A stretch of DNA of 64,000 nucleotides, from assembly GCA_963833195.1 (NCBI GenBank), contig CAWHXF010000027.1:3782001-3846000 (forward strand), given 5' to 3'. The translations under genes were made by a program, and so were the position numbers. Below are positions 1 through 7,414 of the stretch, piece after piece (the first letter of the stretch is position 1; each line of letters begins with the position of its first letter). This DNA is from Granulosicoccus sp963833195. Lineage in GTDB: Bacteria; Pseudomonadota; Gammaproteobacteria; Granulosicoccales; Granulosicoccaceae. Below the pieces are notes generated by a model. That model saw only the letters and a program-made list of their open reading frames with translations, ran no database searches and was not told where the DNA came from.

Positions 1-680
1 AGGAACAGCGTGCCCTTGCCGGCGGCGAAGCGCGACTCGTCGCGGCTGGCGAGCATCATGATGCCGATGCGACCTTCGTGCGCGAGCGGCACGAGCGCCG
101 CGGAGGCGACCTGCGAAGCGGCACCGCTGCGGGTACCGACGAGCAGGGCCAGACGGTCGGCGCACGGCATGCCGCAGGCGGCGGTACCGGACTCGAACAC
201 GTCGGCGAACGCCGCCTCCAGGTCGGCGGCGGCGGCGCCGTCGGCATGCGCGGCCGCGGAGCGAGGATGTGCAGGATCGATGAGGGCGGTCTTCCTGCGT
301 CCGCCACGATCGAGCACGAGGAAGCGCACGTCGCCGGCGTTGAAGTCCTTCTCCAGCGCATCCCCCGCCAGGCTCATCACGCTCCCGGCATCGCGTGCCG
401 AGATCGTGGCCTGCGTGAGTGCGTGCAGCCTCGTGTGCAGCTGCTCGTTGTCGCGCGCCACGCCGATCAGGTCGCGCAGACCGTGTTCGAGTCGCGTGCA
501 CTTGTCGCGCAGCACCGACACCTGCTTCTCCACCAGGGAGACGGTGCCGGTCACGTGCGGGACCCGAAGACGGGCGAGCAGGTCGCCGTTCCGGTCGAAG
601 AAGTCGGGGGTCGCGCTGAGGAAGCGGATCACCGCTTCGGCGTCCGGCGACTCGTTCATGCCGGTCTGTTCGGGATGCAT
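1..680 (-). CDS. DUF484 family protein (GAF-like), C-terminus cut by window edge
   Basis: Reading the minus strand from an ATG at 680 gives an open frame to the window edge, so the C-terminus is missing. The N-terminus has the DUF484 hallmark 'AVIRFLSATPDFFDRNGDLL', followed by a coiled 'LVEKQVSVLRDKCTRLE' segment and a GAF-like domain with 'LVPLAHEGRIGIMMLASRD'. A second in-frame ATG at 659 is an alternative start. The gene begins two bases after the dapF stop. In pseudomonads and relatives this family sits between dapF and xerC, so xerC may lie just outside the window. Biochemical role unknown; the GAF-like fold suggests ligand sensing (inference). Confidence 0.85.
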   Translation of the reverse strand, partial: MHPEQTGMNESPDAEAVIRFLSATPDFFDRNGDLLARLRVPHVTGTVSLVEKQVSVLRDKCTRLEHGLRDLIGVARDNEQLHTRLHALTQATISARDAGSVMSLAGDALEKDFNAGDVRFLVLDRGGRRKTALIDPAHPRSAAAHADGAAAADLEAAFADVFESGTAACGMPCADRLALLVGTRSGAASQVASAALVPLAHEGRIGIMMLASRDESRFAAGKGTLF

Positions 681-682
681 TG

Positions 683-1555
683 CTACGTTCTCGTTCGGCC
701 CTCGAAGACTGTAGAACACGGCCCGGTCATTTCAATCGACGCATCGTCATCGGGCCAGTACAGCTCCAGCTCGCCGCCCGGCAACGCCATCGTGGCGCGC
801 CGCTCCAGCCACCCCGCCACCACGCCGAACGCGTGGGCGGCGCACGCGCCGCTGCCGCACGCCAGGGTCTCGCCGACACCGCGCTCGTACACGCGCAGCC
901 GCGCGCGCGTGCGCGTCACGATCTGCAGGAAGCCCGCGTTGACGCGCCGCGGAAACGCCGGATGCGATTCGATGGCGGGGCCGAGCTCGGCCACCGGCGC
1001 GGCATCGACATCGTCGACGGCGAGCACCGCGTGCGGGTTGCCGATGGACAGCACGCCGAGCTCCAGCCGGCGCCCGAGCGCCTCTATCGCACGGTGCGGC
1101 GCACGCGCGCCGGACAATGCAAGCCCGACATCGAACGGCACGAGCTCGGGCGCGAACCGCGGCACGCCCATGGCCACCGTGACGCGGCCGTCGTCCAGCA
1201 GCCGCAGCTCGATCGTGCCGTTGGCGGTGTGCACGGGAATGCGCCGGCTCGTGGTGAGCCCGCGCTCGTGCACGAAGCGCGCGAAGCAGCGCGCGCCGTT
1301 GCCGCAATGCTCCACCTCGGTGCCGTCGGCGTTGTGGATGCGGTAGTCGAACTCGACCCCGGGCACGCTCGGCGGCTCGACGACCAGCAACTGGTCGAAG
1401 CCGATGCCGGTGTGCCGATCCGACAGGGCGCGGATGCGCTCGGCACTCAGTGCGACGGGTCCGGCGGTGGCGTCGACGACCATGAAGTCGTTGCCGAGCC
1501 CGTGCATCTTGGTGAAGTCCAGCGGCGCGCGGGCATCGACGTCGGGCGCGCTCAC
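683..1555 (-). CDS. dapF: diaminopimelate epimerase
   Basis: Converts LL- to meso-diaminopimelate in the cytoplasm, the precursor of lysine and of the peptidoglycan cross-link. About 290 aa, the usual family length. The frame opens with 'DFTKMHGLGNDFMVVD' and carries both catalytic cysteines of this cofactor-free epimerase: 'EHCGNGARC' in the first half and 'LACGSGACAAHAF' in the second. The start is a GTG at 1555 whose bases overlap the lysA stop (GTGA), implying translational coupling; an internal ATG in 'KMHG' would cut off the conserved beginning. Sits in an lptM-lysA-dapF-DUF484 operon. Confidence 0.96.
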   Translation of the reverse strand: MSAPDVDARAPLDFTKMHGLGNDFMVVDATAGPVALSAERIRALSDRHTGIGFDQLLVVEPPSVPGVEFDYRIHNADGTEVEHCGNGARCFARFVHERGLTTSRRIPVHTANGTIELRLLDDGRVTVAMGVPRFAPELVPFDVGLALSGARAPHRAIEALGRRLELGVLSIGNPHAVLAVDDVDAAPVAELGPAIESHPAFPRRVNAGFLQIVTRTRARLRVYERGVGETLACGSGACAAHAFGVVAGWLERRATMALPGGELELYWPDDDASIEMTGPCSTVFEGRTRT

Positions 1556-2826
1556 GGCAGCGCGCGCTCCGCGGCGAACAGCGAGGCCACCGTCTCGCGC
1601 GCACGCACCAGGTGCGCGCGGTCCCCGTCGACGATCACCTCCGCCGCGCGAGGGCGGGAGTTGTAGTTCGACGCCATCACGGACACGTAGGCGCCGCTCG
1701 TGCGCACCGCCAGCAGATCGCCCTCGGACAGGGCGAGCCTGCGCTCCTTGCCGAGAAAATCCGCCGATTCGCACACCGGCCCCACCACGTCCCACACGTC
1801 CTCCCGCGCGTCGGCGCCGCTCGGCTCCACCACGCGCTCGATGTCCTGGTACGCCGAGTACAGCGCGGGACGGATCAGATCGTTCATGGCCGCGTCCACC
1901 ACCGCGAAGCCGCGCGCGCCGTTGTGCTTGAGGTACTCCACTCGCGTGAGCATCACGCCCGCAGGGCCCACGACGTAGCGCCCGGGCTCGCACACGATCT
2001 CGAGCTCGCGCGAGCCCACCGCATCGCGCACGGTGCGCGCCCACTCGTCGATGGGCAGCGGCACCTCGTCGGCGTAGCGAATGCCCTGCCCGCCACCGAC
2101 GTCGATGTGGCGGAGCGCGATGCCCTCGGCGGCGAGCGCGTCCACCAGGTCGATGAGTCTGCGCACCGCGTCGCGGTAGGGCGCCACGCGCAGGAGCTGC
2201 GAGCCGATGTGGCAGTCGATGCCCGTCACGTCGAGCGAAGGCAGCGCGACGGCGCGTCGGTACGCCTCGAGCGCCTGCTCGTGCGCGATGCCGAACTTGT
2301 TCTCCTTCAGGCCCGTGGAGATGTAGGGGTGGGTCTCGGCGTCCACGTCCGGGTTCACGCGCAGCGACACCGGCGCCACCGCGCCGTGCGCCGCGGCTAC
2401 CGTGGCCAGGCGTTCGAGCTCGGGGGCGGACTCGACGTTGAAGCAGCGGATGCCCACCTCGAGCGCGCGCGCCATCTCGTCGACGCGCTTGCCGACCCCC
2501 GAGAACACGATGCGGCCCGGGTCCGCGCCCACGGCCAGCACGCGTTCGAGCTCGCCGAGCGAGACGATGTCGAAGCCCGCGCCGAGACGGGCCAGCACGT
2601 CCAGCACGCCGAGGTTCGAATTCGCCTTGACCGCATAGCAGACGAGGTGCGGCGTGCCCGCGAGCGCCCGCTCGAACGCGCGGTAGCCCGTCTCGATGGA
2701 CGCGCGGCTGTACACGTACAGCGGCGTGCCGAACTCCTCGGCCAGCGCGCGTGCGTCCACGTCCTCCACGTGCAGGACACCGCTCCGGTGCCCGATGGGG
2801 GCGCCGTCGTCGGATGCGCCGCTCAT
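1552..2826 (-). CDS. lysA: diaminopimelate decarboxylase
   Basis: PLP-dependent decarboxylation of meso-diaminopimelate to L-lysine, the last step of lysine synthesis. About 424 aa, fold-type III (alanine-racemase-like barrel). Visible motifs are the PLP lysine in 'VCYAVKANSNLGVL', 'GIDCHIGSQL', the glycine-rich phosphate-binding 'HIDVGGGQGI', the 'CEPGRY' motif and the C-terminal 'GPVCESADFLG' catalytic cysteine region. The start ATG at 2826 overlaps the lptM stop (ATGA), and the lysA stop overlaps the dapF start, so the three genes are coupled. Confidence 0.96.
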   Translation of the reverse strand: MSGASDDGAPIGHRSGVLHVEDVDARALAEEFGTPLYVYSRASIETGYRAFERALAGTPHLVCYAVKANSNLGVLDVLARLGAGFDIVSLGELERVLAVGADPGRIVFSGVGKRVDEMARALEVGIRCFNVESAPELERLATVAAAHGAVAPVSLRVNPDVDAETHPYISTGLKENKFGIAHEQALEAYRRAVALPSLDVTGIDCHIGSQLLRVAPYRDAVRRLIDLVDALAAEGIALRHIDVGGGQGIRYADEVPLPIDEWARTVRDAVGSRELEIVCEPGRYVVGPAGVMLTRVEYLKHNGARGFAVVDAAMNDLIRPALYSAYQDIERVVEPSGADAREDVWDVVGPVCESADFLGKERRLALSEGDLLAVRTSGAYVSVMASNYNSRPRAAEVIVDGDRAHLVRARETVASLFAAERALP

Positions 2827-3158
2827 CGGAGCATCTCCGGCAGCGCACCCGTTGCCGGATCCGACGCCTGCGCCGGGTCCGAATCCGGGCCGCGTTCCGG
2901 GTCCGACGCGCGCCGCCGGATCGCTTCCGGCTCGTTCCGCTCCGGATCGTCGTCGGGGAGCGCGGCGGGATCGACGACCGCGTCGGTCGGGACGTCGATG
3001 CCGGGAGCGGTCCGCAGCGCCCGTTCCAGCTCGTCCGCGCCCGCCGCATCGACGCCCTCGTCGGGCAGGTACAGGTCCCCCTTGTTGCCGCAACCCGCGA
3101 GCACGAGCGCGGACGCGACCGCGAGCGGAACGCAGACGATGACGGGACGGAGGCGCAT
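2823..3158 (-). CDS. lptM: LPS-assembly-associated lipoprotein LptM (YifL-like)
   Basis: Small predicted lipoprotein of about 111 aa. It has a signal peptide with lipobox 'LVLAGC', immediately followed by 'GNKGDLYLPDE', close to the family motif CGxxGPLYLP. In E. coli, LptM assists maturation of the LptD/LptE outer-membrane LPS translocon and its gene also lies beside dapF. The ATG at 3158 was chosen because it gives an n-region followed directly by the hydrophobic segment; an upstream in-frame start at 3284 would add non-conserved residues. The tail is an Asp/Pro/Glu-rich low-complexity region. It is the first gene of the lysA-dapF operon. Confidence 0.85.
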   Translation of the reverse strand: MRLRPVIVCVPLAVASALVLAGCGNKGDLYLPDEGVDAAGADELERALRTAPGIDVPTDAVVDPAALPDDDPERNEPEAIRRRASDPERGPDSDPAQASDPATGALPEMLR

Positions 3159-3182
3159 GGGGAGCTCGACGGTGCGGCGGTG

Positions 3183-3219
3183 GCGGCGCCCGGGCGCCGC
3201 TAGACTTCCCAGTATACTG
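3183..3219. promoter_or_regulatory. two adjacent palindromes in the divergent lptM/esterase promoter region
   Basis: The 100 bp divergent intergenic region contains a perfect 18 bp palindrome (3183-3200, GCGGCGCCCGGGCGCCGC) and, 9 bp on, a perfect 10 bp palindrome (3210-3219, CAGTATACTG). The second holds a -10-like TATACT readable on both strands. I see no convincing -35. A shared operator or two-way promoter is an inference. Confidence 0.4.
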
Positions 3220-3258
3220 AGCGCCCACCTCCCACTCCCGCCGGAAGGACACGCGTAC

Positions 3259-3936
3259 TTGACTGCCAAGCTGCTCGACTGCATCGAGGTGCAGACGGCC
3301 GAGCCCTGCGACTACACCGTCATCTGGCTGCACGGCCTCGGTGCCAGCGGCCACGATTTCGAACCCGTCGTGCCCGCCCTGCAGCTGCTATCGCGCCCCG
3401 GCGTCCGGTTCGTGTTCCCGCACGCCCCCGTGCGGCCCATCACGGTCAACGGCGGCGCGGCCATGCGCGCGTGGTACGACATCGACTCCATCGACTTCGA
3501 GGTGCGCGACCATGACGGCGACGGCATCCGCGAGTCCGCCGCCGCCGTCGCGGCGCTGATCGAGCGCGAGGAGGGGCGCGGCGTGCCGGCGTCCCGCATC
3601 ATCCTGGCCGGGTTCTCGCAGGGCGGCGCCGTCGCGTTGTACGCGGGCTACGCCGGTCCGCACCGCGTCGGGGGCATCCTCGCGCTGTCCACCTACCTGC
3701 CGCTGCAGGCCGAGGTGCTGCCGGGCATCGACGAGGCGCGCGCCAGGGTACCGCTGCTGATGTGCCACGGCATCGCCGACGACGTGATACCGCTGCGCCA
3801 CGGGGAGCGCTCGCGCTCGGCGCTCGAGGCCAGCGGCGCGAACATGGACTGGCGCACCTACCCCATCTCGCACAGCGTCAGCGCGGAGGAGGTGGCCGAC
3901 GTCGGCACCTGGTTGCGACGCGTGTTCGGGATGTAG
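3259..3936 (+). CDS. carboxylesterase / phospholipase family alpha/beta hydrolase
   Basis: Cytosolic esterase of the phospholipase/carboxylesterase (acyl-protein thioesterase-like) family, about 225 aa. The oxyanion region 'VIWLHGLGASGHDFEPVVP' and 'VFPHAPVRPITVNGG' match the family. The nucleophile is the Ser in 'GFSQGG', the acid is the Asp in 'HGIADDVIP', and the base is the His in 'PISHSVSAEE'. No ATG exists at the conserved beginning. A TTG at 3259 fits, with a GGAAGG ribosome-binding site 10 bases upstream. Divergent from lptM. The natural substrate cannot be told from sequence. Confidence 0.9.
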   Translation: MTAKLLDCIEVQTAEPCDYTVIWLHGLGASGHDFEPVVPALQLLSRPGVRFVFPHAPVRPITVNGGAAMRAWYDIDSIDFEVRDHDGDGIRESAAAVAALIEREEGRGVPASRIILAGFSQGGAVALYAGYAGPHRVGGILALSTYLPLQAEVLPGIDEARARVPLLMCHGIADDVIPLRHGERSRSALEASGANMDWRTYPISHSVSAEEVADVGTWLRRVFGM

Positions 3937-3944
3937 GCCCGGGC

Positions 3945-5351
3945 CTACCCCAAGGCCGCGAGCCGCTCGCGCGCCCGCCCGATCGCCGCCCGCACCGCGT
4001 CGGGCGCCGTGCCGCCGATGTGCGAACGCGCGGCCACCGAGCCTTCCAGCGTCAGCACGTCGAAGACGTCCTCCTCGATGCGCTCGTCGAAACCGCGCAG
4101 CGTCTCCAGCGACATCTCGGACAGGTCCAGCCCCGCCTCCACGCCGTGGCGCACGGCGCGCCCGACCACCTCGTGCGCGTCGCGAAACGCAAGCCCGGCC
4201 CGCACCAGGTAGTCCGCGAGGTCGGTCGCGGTGGAGAACCCCGCCCGGGCGGCCTCGCGCATGCGCGCCGCGTCCGGCTCCACGGCGGGCAGCATGTCGG
4301 CGAACGCGCGCAGGGACCCCTCGAGCGTGTCCGCGGAATCGAACAGCGGCTCCTTGTCCTCCTGGTTGTCCTTGTTGTAGGCCAGCGGCTGGCCCTTCAT
4401 GAGGGTCAGCAGCGCGACGAGATTGCCCACCGCGCGCCCGCTCTTGCCGCGCACGAGCTCCGGGACGTCCGGGTTCTTCTTCTGCGGCATGATCGAGGAG
4501 CCGGTGCAGAACCGGTCCGGCAGGCGCACGAAGCCGAACTGCGCCGAGGTCCACAGCACCAGCTCCTCGGCGATGCGCGACAGGTGCACCAGGCACAGCG
4601 CCGCGTTCGAGGCGAATTCGATCGCGAAGTCCCGGTCCGAGACCGCGTCCAGCGAGTTCTCGCACACCGCGTCGAAGCCCAGCAGCTCGCGCGTGCGCAT
4701 CCGGTCGATCGGCCACGGCGTGCCCGCCAGCGCCGCGGCGCCCAGCGGCAGCCGGTTCGTGCGCGCGCGCGCCTCGCCGAGGCGCTCCAGATCCCGCAGC
4801 AGCATCTCGAACCAGGCCATGACGTGGTGGCCGAAGGTCACGGGCTGCGCGGTCTGCAGGTGCGTGAAGCCCGGCATGATCGTGTCGGCGTGCGCTTCGG
4901 CGAGGCTCAGCAGGCCTTCGAGCAGGCGGCGCAGCTGCGCCGCGCACCGATCGCTGGCGCCGCGCAGCCACAGCCGCAGGTCGGTGGCCACCTGATCGTT
5001 CCTGGAGCGGCCCGTGTGCAGCCGCTTGCCGGCGTCGCCGATGCGCGCGGTCAGCGCCGCCTCGACGTTCATGTGCACGTCCTCCAGCGCGACCGACCAC
5101 GGGAACTCCCCCGCGTCGATCTGGGCCGCGATGGCGTCGAGCCCCGCGTGGATCGCGTCGCGATCCGCGCCGCTCAGCACGCCCGCCTCGGCCAGCATGG
5201 TGGCGTGCGCGCGCGAGCCCTCGATGTCCTCGGCCGCCATGCGCCGGTCGAAGCCGACCGAGGCGGTGAAGGCTTCCACGAAGCGATCGGTGGACTCGGA
5301 GAAGCGCCCGCCGCGCGACAGCGCGTCGCCACCTTCGGATCGATCGTTCAT
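3945..5351 (-). CDS. argH: argininosuccinate lyase
   Basis: Cleaves argininosuccinate to arginine and fumarate, the last step of arginine synthesis. About 468 aa, normal for the fumarase/aspartase superfamily. Diagnostic segments include 'DVHMNVEAALTARIGD', 'LHTGRSRNDQVATDLRLW', 'PGFTHLQTAQPVTFGHH', and the signature loop 'GSSIMPQKKNPDVPELVRGK' with the catalytic serine. The start ATG at 5351 gives the expected N-terminus. Transcribed convergently with the esterase gene (8 bp between stops) and divergently from hemC, as in many gammaproteobacteria. Confidence 0.97.
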   Translation of the reverse strand: MNDRSEGGDALSRGGRFSESTDRFVEAFTASVGFDRRMAAEDIEGSRAHATMLAEAGVLSGADRDAIHAGLDAIAAQIDAGEFPWSVALEDVHMNVEAALTARIGDAGKRLHTGRSRNDQVATDLRLWLRGASDRCAAQLRRLLEGLLSLAEAHADTIMPGFTHLQTAQPVTFGHHVMAWFEMLLRDLERLGEARARTNRLPLGAAALAGTPWPIDRMRTRELLGFDAVCENSLDAVSDRDFAIEFASNAALCLVHLSRIAEELVLWTSAQFGFVRLPDRFCTGSSIMPQKKNPDVPELVRGKSGRAVGNLVALLTLMKGQPLAYNKDNQEDKEPLFDSADTLEGSLRAFADMLPAVEPDAARMREAARAGFSTATDLADYLVRAGLAFRDAHEVVGRAVRHGVEAGLDLSEMSLETLRGFDERIEEDVFDVLTLEGSVAARSHIGGTAPDAVRAAIGRARERLAALG

Positions 5352-5382
5352 GGGGCGGACCTGTCCTGCGTGCGGGCTCGGG

Positions 5383-5400
5383 GCTCGTATACTAGCGAGC
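5383..5400 (+). promoter_or_regulatory. candidate hemC promoter -10 within an inverted repeat
   Basis: TATACT at 5388-5393 is a 5/6 match to the sigma70 -10 element, about 70 bp before the hemC start. It is flanked by GCTCG and CGAGC, a short inverted repeat (5383-5400). No good -35 is seen at the right distance, so an activator or a weak promoter is possible. Confidence 0.35.
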
Positions 5401-5462
5401 ATGCAGCGCTCCCCGAGCTCGTCCGTCACCGCCGCGGCGGTGAAGCCTTCCGTGAGGACTTC

Positions 5463-6497
5463 ATGACGCCCTTGCGCATCGCGACGCGGCGCAGCCCGCT
5501 GGCGCTGTGGCAGGCCGAGCACGTGCGCGAGCTGCTCGTGCGGGCCGAGCCCGGCGCCGCCGTGGAGCTCGTGCCCATGACCACCACCGGGGATCAGCGG
5601 CTGGACCGTCCGCTCGCGACGCTCGGTGGCAAGAGCCTGTTCGTGAAGGAGCTGGAGCGCGCCATGCTCGACGGCGAGGCCGATCTCGCGGTGCATTCCA
5701 TGAAGGACGTGTCCGCGGACCTGCCCGACGGACTCGCCATCGCCACGGTGCTCGAGCGCGAGGACCCGCACGACGCCTTCGTGTCGAACGCGTACCCCGA
5801 GCTCGCCGCCCTGCCGCCGGGCGCACGCGTCGGCACGGCGAGCCTGCGCCGGCGCGCGCAACTGCTGGCCGCGCGACCGGACCTCGCGATCGGCATGCTG
5901 CGCGGCAACGTCAACTCCCGCCTCGCGAAGCTCGATGCCGGCGAACACGACGCCATCATCCTGGCTTGCGCGGGCCTGGAGCGGCTCGGCTTCGCGCACC
6001 GCATCGCCGAACGCCTGGACCCCGCCGTCTGCCTGCCGGCGATCGGCCAGGGCATCATCGGCATCGAGCTGCGCGCCGACGATGCGGCGCTCGCGGCGCG
6101 GCTCGCCCCGCTGCACGACGCGTCCACCGCGCTGCGACTCGCCGCCGAGCGTGCGCTGTCGCGCCGACTCAACGGCGGCTGCTCGGCCCCCATCGCGGGC
6201 CACGCGACGCTCGACGGTTCCACGCTGCGCATGGTCGCCCGCGTCATCGCGATCGACGGCACGCGCACGCTCGAGGCCGCCGACTCCATGGCGCTCGTCG
6301 GCACCGACGCGGCCACGCTCGGCTCGTCCGCCACGCTCGCGGCGGCGGCGGCCCTCGGCACGTCCCTCGCGGAACGGCTGCTCGGCAACGGGGCCGAGGC
6401 CCTGCTGCGCGACGCGGAGGCCGTGGTCGCCGACGAGACGGCCGCGCTCGACGCGGCGCTCGACGCCACGGGTGCGGGAGCCCGCCACGGCGGCTGA
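5463..6497 (+). CDS. hemC: hydroxymethylbilane synthase (porphobilinogen deaminase)
   Basis: Joins four porphobilinogens into hydroxymethylbilane on the way to heme and sirohaem. The N-terminus 'LRIATRRSPLALWQAEHV' is typical. Other motifs are 'TTTGDQ', 'LFVKELERAMLDGEADLAVHS' (binding lysines and arginines), 'GTASLRRRAQL', and 'LNGGCSAPIAGHA' with the cysteine that anchors the dipyrromethane cofactor. At about 344 aa it is somewhat longer than usual, with an Ala-rich C-terminal extension. The ATG at 5463 fits the family start. Followed directly by hemD. Confidence 0.97.
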   Translation: MTPLRIATRRSPLALWQAEHVRELLVRAEPGAAVELVPMTTTGDQRLDRPLATLGGKSLFVKELERAMLDGEADLAVHSMKDVSADLPDGLAIATVLEREDPHDAFVSNAYPELAALPPGARVGTASLRRRAQLLAARPDLAIGMLRGNVNSRLAKLDAGEHDAIILACAGLERLGFAHRIAERLDPAVCLPAIGQGIIGIELRADDAALAARLAPLHDASTALRLAAERALSRRLNGGCSAPIAGHATLDGSTLRMVARVIAIDGTRTLEAADSMALVGTDAATLGSSATLAAAAALGTSLAERLLGNGAEALLRDAEAVVADETAALDAALDATGAGARHGG

Positions 6498-7320
6498 GCG
6501 CCAGGCGCGCGACGCCCGCGTCCCGCGCCCCGTCTCGCGGGCCGGGCCGGCGCGCGTGCTGTTGACACGCGCCGCCGACCGGCTCGAGGTCATGATCGAC
6601 GGGTGCGAGGCGCTCGGGCTTCGGCCCGTCGCGCTGCCGTGCCTGGCCATCGAATGGGTCGATGCCGAGGTGGACGTCGCGCCGGGCGCGCTCGCGGTGT
6701 TCACGAGCGTCTACGCGGTGCGCGGTGCCGCGCGGCTGCGTCCCTTCCCGTGGACCGGCGTGCGCGTGCTCGCCATCGGCGCGGCCACCGCCGCGGCGCT
6801 CGCCGGCGCCGGTCAGCCCGTGCTCGCCCCGCCCGTGGAGCCCTACACGAGCGAGGCCCTGCTCGACTGGCTGGTCTCGCCGACGGGGGCGTCGGCCGTC
6901 CGCGGCGATGCCGGCGCGGTCGTGGTCGGTGGGCAGGGCGGTCGCGATGCGATCGTCCGGGGACTGGCGGCGTCGGGCATGGAGACGTGCGCCCTCGAGG
7001 TCTACCGGCGCGTCCGTCCGCGACCGTCGCGCGCGAGCGTCGCGGCCGCGCTGTCGCCGCCGCCGGCGGTGACCTGCACCACGAGCGACGAGGGACTCGA
7101 CAACCTGCTGGCCATCGCGGGAGCCTACGCCGGCGCGCTGCTGGAGCGCCCGCTCGTCGTGAACGGCGAGCGCGGCGCCGCCCACGCGCGTCGGCGCGGT
7201 TTCGGTGCGGACGTGCTGGTCGCTCGCCCGGCGGGCGATCGGGGTCAGCTGGAGGCATTGCGTCGGTGGTCGGCCGGAGATGCGATCGGGGCGCCGATCA
7301 CGGGGCCGGGGCGTCCGTGA
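6472..7320 (+). CDS. hemD: uroporphyrinogen-III synthase
   Basis: Cyclises hydroxymethylbilane with inversion of ring D. The family is poorly conserved, so the call rests on position after hemC and on fold-typical pieces: 'RVLLTRAADRLEVMIDGCEA' at the start, 'AVFTSVYAVRG' (the usual FtSxnaV region), 'VLAIGAATAAAL', and 'ALEVYRRV'. I use the GTG at 6472, overlapping the hemC end by 26 bases. A GTG at 6556 directly before the conserved 'LLTRA' is a good alternative (about 254 aa). There is no HemX/HemY-type gene next door, unlike many gammaproteobacterial hemCDXY clusters. Confidence 0.85.
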   Translation: MREPATAAERQARDARVPRPVSRAGPARVLLTRAADRLEVMIDGCEALGLRPVALPCLAIEWVDAEVDVAPGALAVFTSVYAVRGAARLRPFPWTGVRVLAIGAATAAALAGAGQPVLAPPVEPYTSEALLDWLVSPTGASAVRGDAGAVVVGGQGGRDAIVRGLAASGMETCALEVYRRVRPRPSRASVAAALSPPPAVTCTTSDEGLDNLLAIAGAYAGALLERPLVVNGERGAAHARRRGFGADVLVARPAGDRGQLEALRRWSAGDAIGAPITGPGRP

Positions 7321-7414
7321 ACGAGCGTGACATCGAGCGGTGCGTGCCGGGCGGCGCGTTGCTTTTGTGGACCGCATCACGGACACTCGCCGCCACTGAG
7401 ACGGTGTTCTCCCG

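Noticed and set aside
1612..3258. long plus-strand open frame opposite lysA/lptM leading into the esterase
   Set aside because: It is the antisense shadow of lysA in G+C-rich DNA; only the part from 3259 has esterase sequence.
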